This document shows positions 33,686 to 42,238 of a stretch of 64,000 nt of DNA, piece by piece. Positions within the stretch are counted from its first letter, which is position 1, and each line of letters opens with the position of its first letter. The stretch comes from Halanaeroarchaeum sp. HSR-CO (GTDB lineage Archaea > Halobacteriota > Halobacteria > Halobacteriales > Halobacteriaceae): assembly GCF_024972755.1 (NCBI RefSeq), contig NZ_CP087724.1, forward strand, positions 186,001 through 250,000, given 5' to 3'. Below the pieces are notes generated by a model. That model was given only the letters and a program-made list of their open reading frames with translations, had not been told where the DNA came from and did not search any database. Position numbers and translations under genes: made by a program.

Positions 33686-34288
33686 ATGCAACTCGGCCTC
33701 CTCTACTCCGGCGGCAAGGATTCGTCGCTCGCGGCGCTCGTCCTCGACCGCTTTTACGACGTCACGCTCGTCACCGCCCACTTCGACGTCACCGAGGACT
33801 GGCGATTCGCTCGCGAGGCCGCGGACGCCGTTGGATTCGACTTCGAGACGGTCGTGATGGAATCGGACGTCGCCCAGGACGCCATCGAGCGGATGCTCGA
33901 GGATGGCTATCCGCGCAACGGCATCCAGACGGTCCACCAGCACGCCCTGGAGACCATCGCCCAGGTCCCGGCCTTCGACGCTATCGCGGACGGGACCCGT
34001 CGTGACGACCGCGTCCCCACCGTCTCGAGGGCGCAGGCACAGAGCCTGGAGGACCGCTACGACGTCGATTACATCGCGCCGCTCTCGGGGTTCGGTCGCC
34101 ACGCCGTCGACCGACTCGTCGACGCGGAACTCGACGTCACGGTGGGGCCGAGCGAGGAGATCAGCAAGGCGGATTACGAGAGCGAACTCCGTGCCCTCAT
34201 CGCCGAGGAGTACGGCGAGTCGGCCGTCGCCGACGTCTTCCCCGATCACACCCAGACCGTGGTGAAGGGGCTCAGCAACTCGGGCTGA
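33686..34288 (+). CDS. PP-loop ATPase family protein
   Basis: 200 aa. The N-terminal LGLLYSGGKDSSLAAL is an ATP-pyrophosphatase (PP-loop) motif, followed by LVTAHFDVTEDW and a GTRRDDRVPTVSRAQ region. Such enzymes adenylate a carboxyl or a tRNA base before amidation or thiolation; the target here is not clear. Cytosolic. It directly follows the PDCD5-like gene (5 bases) and precedes hisS, so it probably belongs to one transcript with translation-related genes. Confidence 0.87.
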   Translation: MQLGLLYSGGKDSSLAALVLDRFYDVTLVTAHFDVTEDWRFAREAADAVGFDFETVVMESDVAQDAIERMLEDGYPRNGIQTVHQHALETIAQVPAFDAIADGTRRDDRVPTVSRAQAQSLEDRYDVDYIAPLSGFGRHAVDRLVDAELDVTVGPSEEISKADYESELRALIAEEYGESAVADVFPDHTQTVVKGLSNSG

Positions 34289-34332
34289 GGTCAACGGACA
34301 GATTCAAGCGCGGCGTGGTCGAAACCGGGTAC

Positions 34333-35631
34333 ATGTACGACCGGCTCAAGGGATTTCGCGACTTCTATCCCGGTGAGATGAGTGCCCGGCGAGCGGTCAT
34401 CGACTCGCTCGAGGCGACCGCCCGGGGCTACGGCTTCCGCGAGGTGGGGACGCCGGCCCTGGAACGGACACGGATGTACGTGGACAAGAGCGGCGAGGAG
34501 ATCGTCGACGAACTCTATACGTTCACCGACCAGGGAGGGCGAGACGTCGCGCTCACGCCGGAACTCACCCCGACGGTCGCACGGATGGTCGTGGCGAAAG
34601 GGCAGGAACTCTCGAAACCCATCAAGTGGTTCTCGACGCGCCCGTTCTGGCGCTACGAGGAGCCTCAGCAGGGACGCTTTCGCGAGTTCTACCAGACGAA
34701 CGTCGACATCTTCGGGTCCGCCGAACCGGCGGCGGATGCGGAGATACTGGCGTACGCCGCCGACGCCATGACGGACCTGGGTCTCGACGCAGCGGACTTC
34801 GAGTTCCGCGTCTCCCACCGCGACATCCTCGGGGGTCTCCTGGAGGCCGTCGACTCGGACGTCGACCTGCGGGCGGCCATCCGGGCAGTCGACAAGAGCG
34901 CCAAGGTCGAGACCGCGGAGTACTACGACCTGCTCCACGAAGCGGGGCTCACCTACGACGAAGCCGAGACGGTCGACGAGCTCCTCGGGACCGACGACCT
35001 CGACGACCTCACCGACTTCGCTGGTACCGACCGCGTTCGCACTGCGGTCGAGAACCTGCAGGCGGTCCTCGAGGCGGCCGAGGACCTCGGCGTCCGCGAG
35101 TACGCCACCCTCTCGCTGGAGACGGCCCGCGGGCTCGATTACTACACCGGTGTGGTCTTCGAGTGTTTCGACTCCACCGGCGAGGTCTCCCGGGCGGTCT
35201 TCGGCGGTGGACGATACGACGACCTCATCGAGAGCTTCGGCGGCCAGTCGACCCCCGCGGTCGGCGTCGCCCCGGGCCTCGCCCCGCTCTCGTTGCTCCT
35301 CCAGCGCGCCGGGGTCTGGCCCGAGGAGACGCCGACGACGGACTACTACGTCCTCCAGGTCGGCGACACGCGAGCGGTGGCGGCAGCGATCGCCCGCGAC
35401 CTCCGCTCTCGGGGCCACGTGGTCGAGACGGACGTCTCCGCTCGCTCGTTCGGGTCGCAACTCCAGTACGCAGACGCCATCAACGCCGAGACGACCGTCA
35501 TCGTCGGGGAACGCGACCTCGAGAACGGCGAGATCACGGTTAAGGACATGGTCTCGGGCGACCAGGTCGCCGTCCCGGTCGAGGAGTTCCCGGGCGAAAA
35601 GACCGCGCCACGATACGGGGACTTCGTGTAG
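34333..35631 (+). CDS. hisS: histidine--tRNA ligase
   Basis: 432 aa class II synthetase. Motif 1 lies near residues 50-70, motif 2 in RPFWRYEEPQQGRFREF, and the histidine A/B motifs in LETARGLDYYTG and FGGGRYDDL. The C-terminal anticodon-binding domain has YYVLQVGDTRAVAA. It charges tRNA-His, whose gene is about 8 kb away in this window. The ATG at 34333 opens MYDRLKGFRDFYP; six extra upstream codons are possible but not family-like. Co-directional with truA and pepF. Confidence 0.97.
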   Translation: MYDRLKGFRDFYPGEMSARRAVIDSLEATARGYGFREVGTPALERTRMYVDKSGEEIVDELYTFTDQGGRDVALTPELTPTVARMVVAKGQELSKPIKWFSTRPFWRYEEPQQGRFREFYQTNVDIFGSAEPAADAEILAYAADAMTDLGLDAADFEFRVSHRDILGGLLEAVDSDVDLRAAIRAVDKSAKVETAEYYDLLHEAGLTYDEAETVDELLGTDDLDDLTDFAGTDRVRTAVENLQAVLEAAEDLGVREYATLSLETARGLDYYTGVVFECFDSTGEVSRAVFGGGRYDDLIESFGGQSTPAVGVAPGLAPLSLLLQRAGVWPEETPTTDYYVLQVGDTRAVAAAIARDLRSRGHVVETDVSARSFGSQLQYADAINAETTVIVGERDLENGEITVKDMVSGDQVAVPVEEFPGEKTAPRYGDFV

Positions 35632-35647
35632 GCCGGGCTATCCTCCC

Positions 35648-36463
35648 ATGCGAGCGTTCAGAATCGCCTACGACGGTCGCCCGTTCCACGGGTTCCAGCG
35701 TCAGCCCTCGGTCCCCACCGTCGAGGACGCCATCTTCGACGCGCTCCGCGCACTGGAAATCTTCGAGGACGACAAACCGCCAGGCTACAGCGCGGCCGGG
35801 CGGACGGACGCCGGCGTCTCCGCACGCGCACAGACGGTCGCCATTCGCTCGCCCGACTGGCTCTCGCCCCGTGCCCTGAACGGCGAACTCCCCGATTCCG
35901 TGTGGGCGTGGGCGTCGGCGGACGCACCAGACGATTTTCACGCGACCTACGACGCGCAGTGGCGGGAGTACCGCTACTTCCTCTATGCCCCCGATATCGA
36001 CGACGAGCGCGCTCGGGATGCGCTCGCTGCACTCCGTGGCGAACACGATTTCCACAACTTGACTCCGGACGACGAGAACACGGTCAGACGGCTGCGGGGT
36101 GAGATCGTCCGCGATGGCTCGTATCTCGTCGTGACGCTTCGCTCGAGCGGTTTCGCCCGCGAACTCGTCAGGCGCGTCGTCTCGCTCGTTCGGGCCGTCG
36201 GGTCCGGCGCCGCCCCGGTCTCGAAGGTGGCGACGGTGCTCGGGACGGAACCGATCGACGGTCCCGAGGGCGTCCCACCCGCGCCGGCCTCTCCACTCGT
36301 CCTTCGGCGCGTCGCGTACGATGTCTCCTTCCACGTCGACGAGGAGGCGGCCCGGGCGGCCAGGTCACGGTTCCACGGGGCGGCGGTCGAGAGTCGCACT
36401 CGCTCGAAAGTCGCCGACGCCATCGCCGCGGGGATCGATACCGCGACCGAGTCGCCACGATAG
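35648..36463 (+). CDS. truA: tRNA pseudouridine synthase A
   Basis: 271 aa. The N-terminal MRAFRIAYDGRPFHGFQRQP and the catalytic GRTDAGVSA (Asp near residue 60) are diagnostic, and a later RVVSLVRAVGSG matches the C-terminal domain. It converts uridines 38-40 in the anticodon arm. The ATG at 35648 is 16 bases after hisS, so the two are probably co-transcribed. Confidence 0.96.
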   Translation: MRAFRIAYDGRPFHGFQRQPSVPTVEDAIFDALRALEIFEDDKPPGYSAAGRTDAGVSARAQTVAIRSPDWLSPRALNGELPDSVWAWASADAPDDFHATYDAQWREYRYFLYAPDIDDERARDALAALRGEHDFHNLTPDDENTVRRLRGEIVRDGSYLVVTLRSSGFARELVRRVVSLVRAVGSGAAPVSKVATVLGTEPIDGPEGVPPAPASPLVLRRVAYDVSFHVDEEAARAARSRFHGAAVESRTRSKVADAIAAGIDTATESPR

Positions 36464-36500
36464 CCAATTACATACCGGGGGCCGCCCCTACGGACGTGGT

Positions 36501-38315
36501 ATGTCACGTGTCCCCGAGCGCGACGAGATCGACGACCGATACACGTGGGACCTCGAGGCCATCTACGAAACCGAAGAAGAGTGGGAGGATGACTTCGAGT
36601 CGGTCCAGGAACGCCTCGCCGACCTGTCGGACTACGAGGGGCGACTCACCCGAGACGGTGAGACGCTACTCTCGGCTCTCGAACTCCGCGACTCGGTGAT
36701 GCGGACCCTGCAGACCGTTGCCGCGTACGCCCGGATGCGGTCCGACGAGGACACCCGCGATCAGCAGTACCAGGCACTCTCCGCCCGTGCGCAGACCCTC
36801 GGCTCGGAGGCGTCGAGTGCGGTCTCCTTCTTCGGCCCGGAGATCCAGTCCGCGGACCCCGACGAGATCGCGTCGATGATCGACGCGACACCCGGCCTCG
36901 AGACCTACGAGCATTATCTCGACGACGTGCTCCGACGCAAACCGCACACCAGATCGGCGGCGGTCGAGGAAGTTCTCTCGGAGATCGGTGAGGTGCTCGG
37001 CGCCCCCAGCGACATCTACGGCATGCTGACGAACGCCGACCTCACCTTCCCGACCGTCGAGAGGCCCGATGGCACCGAGGTCGAACTCTCCCAGTCGAAT
37101 TTCACCGTCCTGCTCAAAGAACCCGACCGCGAGTTCCGCCAGACCGTCCACGAGACGTTCTTCGAGGAGTTCTCGGGCGTTCGTAACACCATCGGATCGG
37201 CGCTCAAGTACCAGGTCAAGACCGACGTGAAGACCGCCAGGATCCGGGACTACGAGACGGCCCGCGAGGCGGCACTCGACGATCCGAACATCCCAGTCGA
37301 GGTGTACGACGCACTCGTGGAGACCGTCGAGGCGAACCTCGGCCGTCTCCACCGCCACGCCGACCTCAAACGCCGGTCGCTCGGGGTCGACGACCTCCGA
37401 TCGTGGGACCTCTACATGCCCGTCGCACCGGGCGAATCGCCCGAATTCGAGTACGAGGAGGCACGCGAACACGTCGTCGAGGCCGTCGCACCGCTCGGCG
37501 AGGACTACCAGGCGCGCGTCGCGGACGGACTCGATTCTCGCTGGGTGGACGCCTTCGAGAACCGGGGCAAGCGCGCCGGGGCGTACTCCGGCGGGACCTA
37601 CGACACCCAGCCGTACATCCTCCTCAACTACCAGGACGACATCTCCTCGATGTACACGCTGGCCCACGAACTGGGCCACTCGCTGCACTCCGAGCTCGCG
37701 AGCGAGCACCAGCCCTACGTCTACGCCGACTACGAGATATTCGTCGCCGAGGTCGCCTCGACGGTGAACGAGGCGCTGCTCACGGCCCACCTCCTGGAGA
37801 CCGTCGAGGACCCGGCAGTCAGGGCCCACGTGCTCAACGAGTACCTGGAGCGGTTCCGCTCGACCCTGTTCCGCCAGACCATGTTCGCCGACTTCGAACA
37901 CCGGATCCACACGCTCGCCGAGTCGGGCGAGGCACTCACGCCCGACCGACTCGACGAGGTCTACGGCGAGCGCAAGGCAGCGTACTACGAACCCGCCGTA
38001 CTCGACGACCACATCGACCGGGAGTGGATGCGGGTCCCCCACTTCTTCTACGATTACTACGTCTTCCAGTACAGCACGGGCATGTCCGCGGCGGTCGCCA
38101 TCGCGGACCGCATCCGCTCGGAAGGGGAGTCGGCGGCCGAGGACTACCTGGACGCGCTCAGACTCGGCGGGAGCGAGTATCCCATCTCGGTGCTGGAGAC
38201 CGCCGGGGTCGACATGACCTCTCCGGAGCCGATTCAGACGGCACTCGACGTCTACGACGAGCAACTCGACGAGATGGCGGCGCTCCTCGAGGAGGAAGGC
38301 GAACTCGAGACGTAG
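36501..38315 (+). CDS. pepF: oligoendopeptidase F (M3 family)
   Basis: 604 aa. The zinc site LAHELGHSLHSE is near residue 390, with the downstream glutamate ligand in a VAEVASTVNEALL stretch and the substrate-side FFYDYYVFQYSTG near residue 515. It hydrolyses short peptides in the cytosol. Length and layout match bacterial and archaeal PepF. ATG at 36501 (MSRVPERDEIDDRY); a long frame on the opposite strand is only a composition shadow. Confidence 0.96.
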   Translation: MSRVPERDEIDDRYTWDLEAIYETEEEWEDDFESVQERLADLSDYEGRLTRDGETLLSALELRDSVMRTLQTVAAYARMRSDEDTRDQQYQALSARAQTLGSEASSAVSFFGPEIQSADPDEIASMIDATPGLETYEHYLDDVLRRKPHTRSAAVEEVLSEIGEVLGAPSDIYGMLTNADLTFPTVERPDGTEVELSQSNFTVLLKEPDREFRQTVHETFFEEFSGVRNTIGSALKYQVKTDVKTARIRDYETAREAALDDPNIPVEVYDALVETVEANLGRLHRHADLKRRSLGVDDLRSWDLYMPVAPGESPEFEYEEAREHVVEAVAPLGEDYQARVADGLDSRWVDAFENRGKRAGAYSGGTYDTQPYILLNYQDDISSMYTLAHELGHSLHSELASEHQPYVYADYEIFVAEVASTVNEALLTAHLLETVEDPAVRAHVLNEYLERFRSTLFRQTMFADFEHRIHTLAESGEALTPDRLDEVYGERKAAYYEPAVLDDHIDREWMRVPHFFYDYYVFQYSTGMSAAVAIADRIRSEGESAAEDYLDALRLGGSEYPISVLETAGVDMTSPEPIQTALDVYDEQLDEMAALLEEEGELET

Positions 38316-38338
38316 CAGGGTCGCCCGCCCCCTTCGAC

Positions 38339-39430
38339 CTACGCGTCGACGCCGAGGTCATCGACCCAGGGACAGAGCGGATCGCTGGCGAAGGGGCTCC
38401 CGGTCACGGCGTGTGCCCGCGAGCGCGACCCGCCACAGAGGTCGCGGAACTCGCAGGTGCGACAGGAGCCGAGGAGTTCGTCGACGTCGCGGATCTGCTC
38501 GAAGAGCGCACTGTTCCGGTAGATGTCGACGAGGTCGCGATCGGTCACGTTGCCGCCGGATTGGGGGAGAAAGCCCGACGGATAGACCTCGCCCTCGTAA
38601 CTGACGAAGACGAAGCCCTCACCGGCCCGCGTCGAACCGACCCGAACCCCTCGCCCCGAGTCCGTTCGTTCGACCCGGTCGGCCACGCGACGGTAGTGTG
38701 GGGCTTCGACCGTGATGACGCGATAGGGGGCGTCTCGCTGGCGCCGATAGAGCCACTCCATCACCTCTAGCGACCGCTCGGGACTGATCTGCGCGAGGTC
38801 CTCGCCCCGGCCGATGGGGACGAGGAAGAAGACCTCCCACATCGCTGCTCCGAGGTCCTCCATGCGGTCGGCTATCGCTGGCAGGTCGTCGACCGTGTTC
38901 GCCGTCACGGTGGTGTTGATCTGGATACCGAGACCCGCGTCGGTCGCCTGCCTGGCCGCGCGCGTGATGGTGTCGAACGAGCCCTCCTCGCCCCGGAACT
39001 CGTCGTGGGCTTCGGGGGTGGCACCGTCGAGCGAGAGGGCGATGCGTTTGACGCCACTGTCCGCGAAGCGCTCGATGGTCTCCCTGGTCAAGTTCTCGGT
39101 CGGGGCCGGCGTCGCGGCGGTGGGAACGCCCCTGTCGGTGGCGTACTCGATCAACTCGAAGAGGTCGGGGCGCTTGAGCGGGTCGCCGCCGGAGATGACG
39201 AAGATGGGCGAGGGATGGCCGAACTGCGCGACCGAGTCGACGAGTGCCTTTCCCTGCTCGGTCGAGAGCTCCGCTGGATCGCGGTCCGGCTGGGCCGACG
39301 CACGGCAGTGGTCGCACTCGAGGTCGCAGGCTTGCGTTACCTCCCAGGTGACGATGAGCGGTGTGTCGCTGTAATCGCGGCCGCCCGGGTGTCCGCCGGG
39401 ATGGCCGCCAGGGTGGTCCCCGTCGGGCAT
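38339..39430 (-). CDS. radical SAM/SPASM protein with His-Gly-Pro N-terminal repeats
   Basis: 363 aa. The cluster motif CDLECDHC lies near residue 34 (CxxxCxxC) and the GGDPL motif follows. The C-terminus has further cysteines (CRTCEFRDLCGG...C) for an auxiliary cluster. The N-terminus is MPDGDHPGGHPGGHPGG, a histidine-glycine repeat that may bind metal. It resembles the TIGR04053/haem-d1-type branch of radical SAM proteins; the substrate is unknown. The ATG at 39430 follows a TATA-like box at leaderless distance and is divergent from pan. Confidence 0.9.
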   Translation of the reverse strand: MPDGDHPGGHPGGHPGGRDYSDTPLIVTWEVTQACDLECDHCRASAQPDRDPAELSTEQGKALVDSVAQFGHPSPIFVISGGDPLKRPDLFELIEYATDRGVPTAATPAPTENLTRETIERFADSGVKRIALSLDGATPEAHDEFRGEEGSFDTITRAARQATDAGLGIQINTTVTANTVDDLPAIADRMEDLGAAMWEVFFLVPIGRGEDLAQISPERSLEVMEWLYRRQRDAPYRVITVEAPHYRRVADRVERTDSGRGVRVGSTRAGEGFVFVSYEGEVYPSGFLPQSGGNVTDRDLVDIYRNSALFEQIRDVDELLGSCRTCEFRDLCGGSRSRAHAVTGSPFASDPLCPWVDDLGVDA

Positions 39431-39452
39431 GTTTACTGCGTACTCGCCGGTG

Positions 39453-39461
39453 CGTATAAAT
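39453..39461 (-). promoter_or_regulatory. TATA-like box for the radical SAM gene
   Basis: Minus-strand ATTTATACG lies about 23-31 bases before the ATG at 39430, consistent with a leaderless transcript and supporting that start over longer frames. Confidence 0.6.
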
Positions 39462-39613
39462 GAACATAGCCGATGGTCGCTCACTGGGAATGCGTTCGTC
39501 CCAGTGTTCTTCGATCGCGTCGGACGGATGGCTGCCGTCCGGCGGCGACCGAGGGCGAATCGGCGTTCGCACACCCAAAGGAACTTCTTTCTCGCGGCCA
39601 TAGGTCCGAGCGG

Positions 39614-40843
39614 ATGTCCCGCAGTCCCATTCTGCCGGACCGGCCGACGCTCGACCTCGACCCAGAGCTAACGCCGGAGGAGCGCCTGGCCGCACTGACG
39701 TCGCATTACCGGGACATTGTGAATGTCCAGCAGCAACTCGAGACGCAACTCGACCGTATCGAGGAGCAGCGCGATCATCTCAGAGAGGAGGTGGACCGCC
39801 TCCAGCGCGAGAACGAGACGCTGAAGACGGCGTCGCTGTACCTCGCGACCGTCGAAGACGTCTTCGACGAGGGTGAGGCCGTCATCAAACAACACGGGAA
39901 CAATCAGGAGGTCCTCACCGAGGTCTCCCAGGAGATACACGAGACAGTCGATATGGGCGACCGGGTCGCCATCAACGACTCCTTCGCCATCCAGGAGGTG
40001 CTCGACGACGAGACCGACGCGAGAGCCCAGGCCATGGAGGTCGAGGCCTCTCCAGACGTCACGTACGAGGACATCGGTGGCCTGGCCGAGGAGATGCGCG
40101 AGGTCCAGGAGGCCGTCGAGGACCCGCTCAACAACCCCGAGAAGTTCTCGGCCGTCGGCGTCGAACCGCCGAGCGGCGTCCTCCTGCACGGCCCGCCGGG
40201 CACGGGCAAGACCATGCTCGCGAAGGCCGTCGCGAACCAGACCGACGCGACCTTCATCAAGATGGCCGGGTCCGAACTCGTCCGCAAGTTCATCGGCGAG
40301 GGCTCTCGACTCGTCAGGGACCTCTTCGAACTCGCCGAACAGCGAGAACCCGCCATCATCTTCATCGACGAGATCGACGCGGTGGCCTCGAAGCGGACCG
40401 ATTCGAAGACCTCGGGGGACGCGGAGGTCCAGCGGACGATGATGCAACTGCTCTCGGAGATGGACGGCTTCGACGAGCGCGGCGAGGTGCGCATCATGGC
40501 GGCTACCAACCGCTTCGACATGCTCGACCGCGCCATCCTCCGCCCGGGTCGGTTCGACCGCCTCATCGAGGTGCCAGAACCGGACCAGGAGGCCCGCGCC
40601 GAGATACTCAGAATCCACACCGAACGGATGGCGCTCGCCGACGAGATAGACTACGAGGCGTTGGCCCGCCAGACGGAAGGCTTCAACGGGGCACAACTCC
40701 AGAGTCTGACAACCGAAGCCGGGATGTTCGCCATCCGCGACGACCGCGCGACGGTCACCATGGACGACTTCCGTGCGGCCCGGGAGAAACTCGTCGACGA
40801 CGCGAACTCGGACTCGCCGGCCTACACGACCTACATTCACTGA
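39614..40843 (+). CDS. pan: proteasome-activating nucleotidase (Pan)
   Basis: 409 aa AAA+ ATPase that unfolds substrates for the 20S proteasome. An N-terminal coiled coil (residues about 28-72) is followed by an OB-domain and the AAA module: Walker A GPPGTGKTML near residue 196, Walker B IIFIDEIDAVA, and an arginine finger in RPGRFDRLIE. The last residues are AYTTYIH; the canonical HbYX proteasome-docking tail is not obvious. The ATG at 39614 gives MSRSPILPDRPTL. The pdaD gene follows. Confidence 0.96.
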   Translation: MSRSPILPDRPTLDLDPELTPEERLAALTSHYRDIVNVQQQLETQLDRIEEQRDHLREEVDRLQRENETLKTASLYLATVEDVFDEGEAVIKQHGNNQEVLTEVSQEIHETVDMGDRVAINDSFAIQEVLDDETDARAQAMEVEASPDVTYEDIGGLAEEMREVQEAVEDPLNNPEKFSAVGVEPPSGVLLHGPPGTGKTMLAKAVANQTDATFIKMAGSELVRKFIGEGSRLVRDLFELAEQREPAIIFIDEIDAVASKRTDSKTSGDAEVQRTMMQLLSEMDGFDERGEVRIMAATNRFDMLDRAILRPGRFDRLIEVPEPDQEARAEILRIHTERMALADEIDYEALARQTEGFNGAQLQSLTTEAGMFAIRDDRATVTMDDFRAAREKLVDDANSDSPAYTTYIH

Positions 40844-40916
40844 ACTGGGACTGCAGAAGGACGCCGGGACCACCGAACCGACACCGCTTTTCGACGCCTG
40901 GCGCAATCACACAGTC

Positions 40917-41390
40917 ATGACCACGATCCGGGTCGTCTGGGGGACCGGTACCGGTCCGACCGAGATGGCCGCCTACGACGCCGCGCTCGCCGATGCGAAC
41001 GTCCACAACTACAACCTTATCGGCGTCTCCTCCGTCGTCCCGGCCGAGGCGACGGTCGAGGCCGTCGGGACCGCATCCGACCTCGGCCCGGCGGGGAATC
41101 GTCTCACCGTCGTGCAGGCCCACGCCACCGCGGCGGGACCGCAGACCGTCTCGGCCGCGCTCGGGTGGGCGACCGGGCCGGGCCCTGGTCTCTTTTACGA
41201 GGCCGCCGGCGAGACCGACGCCTCGGACGTCGAGACTCGGGTTCGCGAGGGATTGTCTGCGGGGGAGGCGCTCCGTGACTGGTCGGTGACCGATCGATCG
41301 GTCCGATCCGTGAGCAGAACCGCCGACTCGGGGGAGTACGCCGCGGCGGCCGTTCTGGGCGTCTACGGGGAAAGTCGCAGCATTGTCTGA
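40917..41390 (+). CDS. pdaD: pyruvoyl-dependent arginine decarboxylase
   Basis: 157 aa proenzyme. The self-cleavage site is the Ser-Ser in IGVSSVVPAEA near residue 42, which generates the pyruvoyl group. It makes agmatine from arginine, the first step of archaeal polyamine synthesis and a precursor of agmatidine in tRNA-Ile. Glycine-rich ATGPGPGLFYEA fits the trimeric core. The ATG at 40917 gives the standard short N-terminus MTTIRVVWGTG. Confidence 0.95.
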   Translation: MTTIRVVWGTGTGPTEMAAYDAALADANVHNYNLIGVSSVVPAEATVEAVGTASDLGPAGNRLTVVQAHATAAGPQTVSAALGWATGPGPGLFYEAAGETDASDVETRVREGLSAGEALRDWSVTDRSVRSVSRTADSGEYAAAAVLGVYGESRSIV

Positions 41391-41432
41391 GACCGGAAAA
41401 CGTTTTCAGTGGTGGGCCAGTAGTGAAGCGAG

Positions 41433-41801
41433 ATGAATGCGAACACCCCCTACGTGGGGCAACCGGGCGATGACACGACGGAGTCCGTCGACCTGACGAC
41501 CGCCCAGCGTCGGAGTCTCGAGGCCCGCGTCTCGAGCGTTGCCGCCCGGACCCGGACCTTCCTCCCCGACGAGTACGTCGTCGGGTCCAACGTGGGCACC
41601 GGCTCCGGCGGCGTACGGGTTACGGTCTCGGTCCACCCGCCAGTCGGGAACCCCGTCAGCGCGGGTTTCGACCCGGACCTCGATGCAGAGGAACTCATCA
41701 CCGACGAGGACGTCGACGAGGTGGCCCGTGGCCTCGCGGCGAGTGCTGCCCTCCAGGTGAAACGAGCGATGGGCGACGACGTCTCACAGACGGCGCGATG
41801 A
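41433..41801 (+). CDS. DUF5811-like conserved haloarchaeal protein
   Basis: 122 aa, starting MNANTPYVGQPGDD. A beta-rich middle (DEYVVGSNVGTGSGGVRVTV) and a helical end (VDEVARGLAASAALQVKRAM) match the haloarchaeal DUF5811 type. No catalytic motif; soluble and acidic. It follows pdaD after 42 bases. Function unknown. Confidence 0.82.
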   Translation: MNANTPYVGQPGDDTTESVDLTTAQRRSLEARVSSVAARTRTFLPDEYVVGSNVGTGSGGVRVTVSVHPPVGNPVSAGFDPDLDAEELITDEDVDEVARGLAASAALQVKRAMGDDVSQTAR

Positions 41802-41901
41802 GACGATCGTTTTCACGGACTGCGCTATGGGACGGCCGCGCTCACAGCACGCTCGATAGGACCACCGGTTTCTGAGCGAGAACGAGTCCGTAGAGCCGTG
41901 G

Positions 41902-42147
41902 TTACTGGGCGCTCCCTGACTGCGTTCTCCCGCCGGTCGGCGGTGCACCGAAGAGCGCGTAGACGGTCGGAACGACCGCGAGGAGGCCACCTGCCTTGAA
42001 TCCGGTGGCGAGGGGATAGCCCAGCAGTCCTGCACCCACCGCGCCGACGAAGAAGGCGAACGGGATGGCGAGCAGGAGCAGGTCGTACAGGGAGAGGATC
42101 GGTCGTCCGCCAAACGGTGCGATCCGTGGTGCGTCTCGCGCGACCAT
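41902..42147 (-). CDS. small membrane protein, 81 aa, with Shine-Dalgarno
   Basis: Starts at the ATG at 42147 (MVARDAPRIAPFGGRPILSL). It is preferred over a GTG three codons upstream because that GTG lies inside a Shine-Dalgarno-like GAGGTGAG about 5 bases before the ATG. Two hydrophobic helices follow (LLLLAIPFAFFVGAVGAGLL and LLAVVPTVYALFGA), then a polar tail. TATA-like TTTTAAGTAT lies about 40 bases upstream. Unknown function. Confidence 0.75.
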   Translation of the reverse strand: MVARDAPRIAPFGGRPILSLYDLLLLAIPFAFFVGAVGAGLLGYPLATGFKAGGLLAVVPTVYALFGAPPTGGRTQSGSAQ

Positions 42148-42238
42148 GAAACTCACCTCAGTTGTCTCTAGAACAATTCGGAATACTTAAAACTATTTTC
42201 AAAACCCTGATGTAGGGTGGCGATAGGTTATGTCGTTC

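Noticed and set aside
36666-38264. Very long open frame on the strand opposite pepF
   Set aside because: GC-rich third positions create long antisense frames. The product has no domain character, while the plus strand has clear M3 protease motifs.
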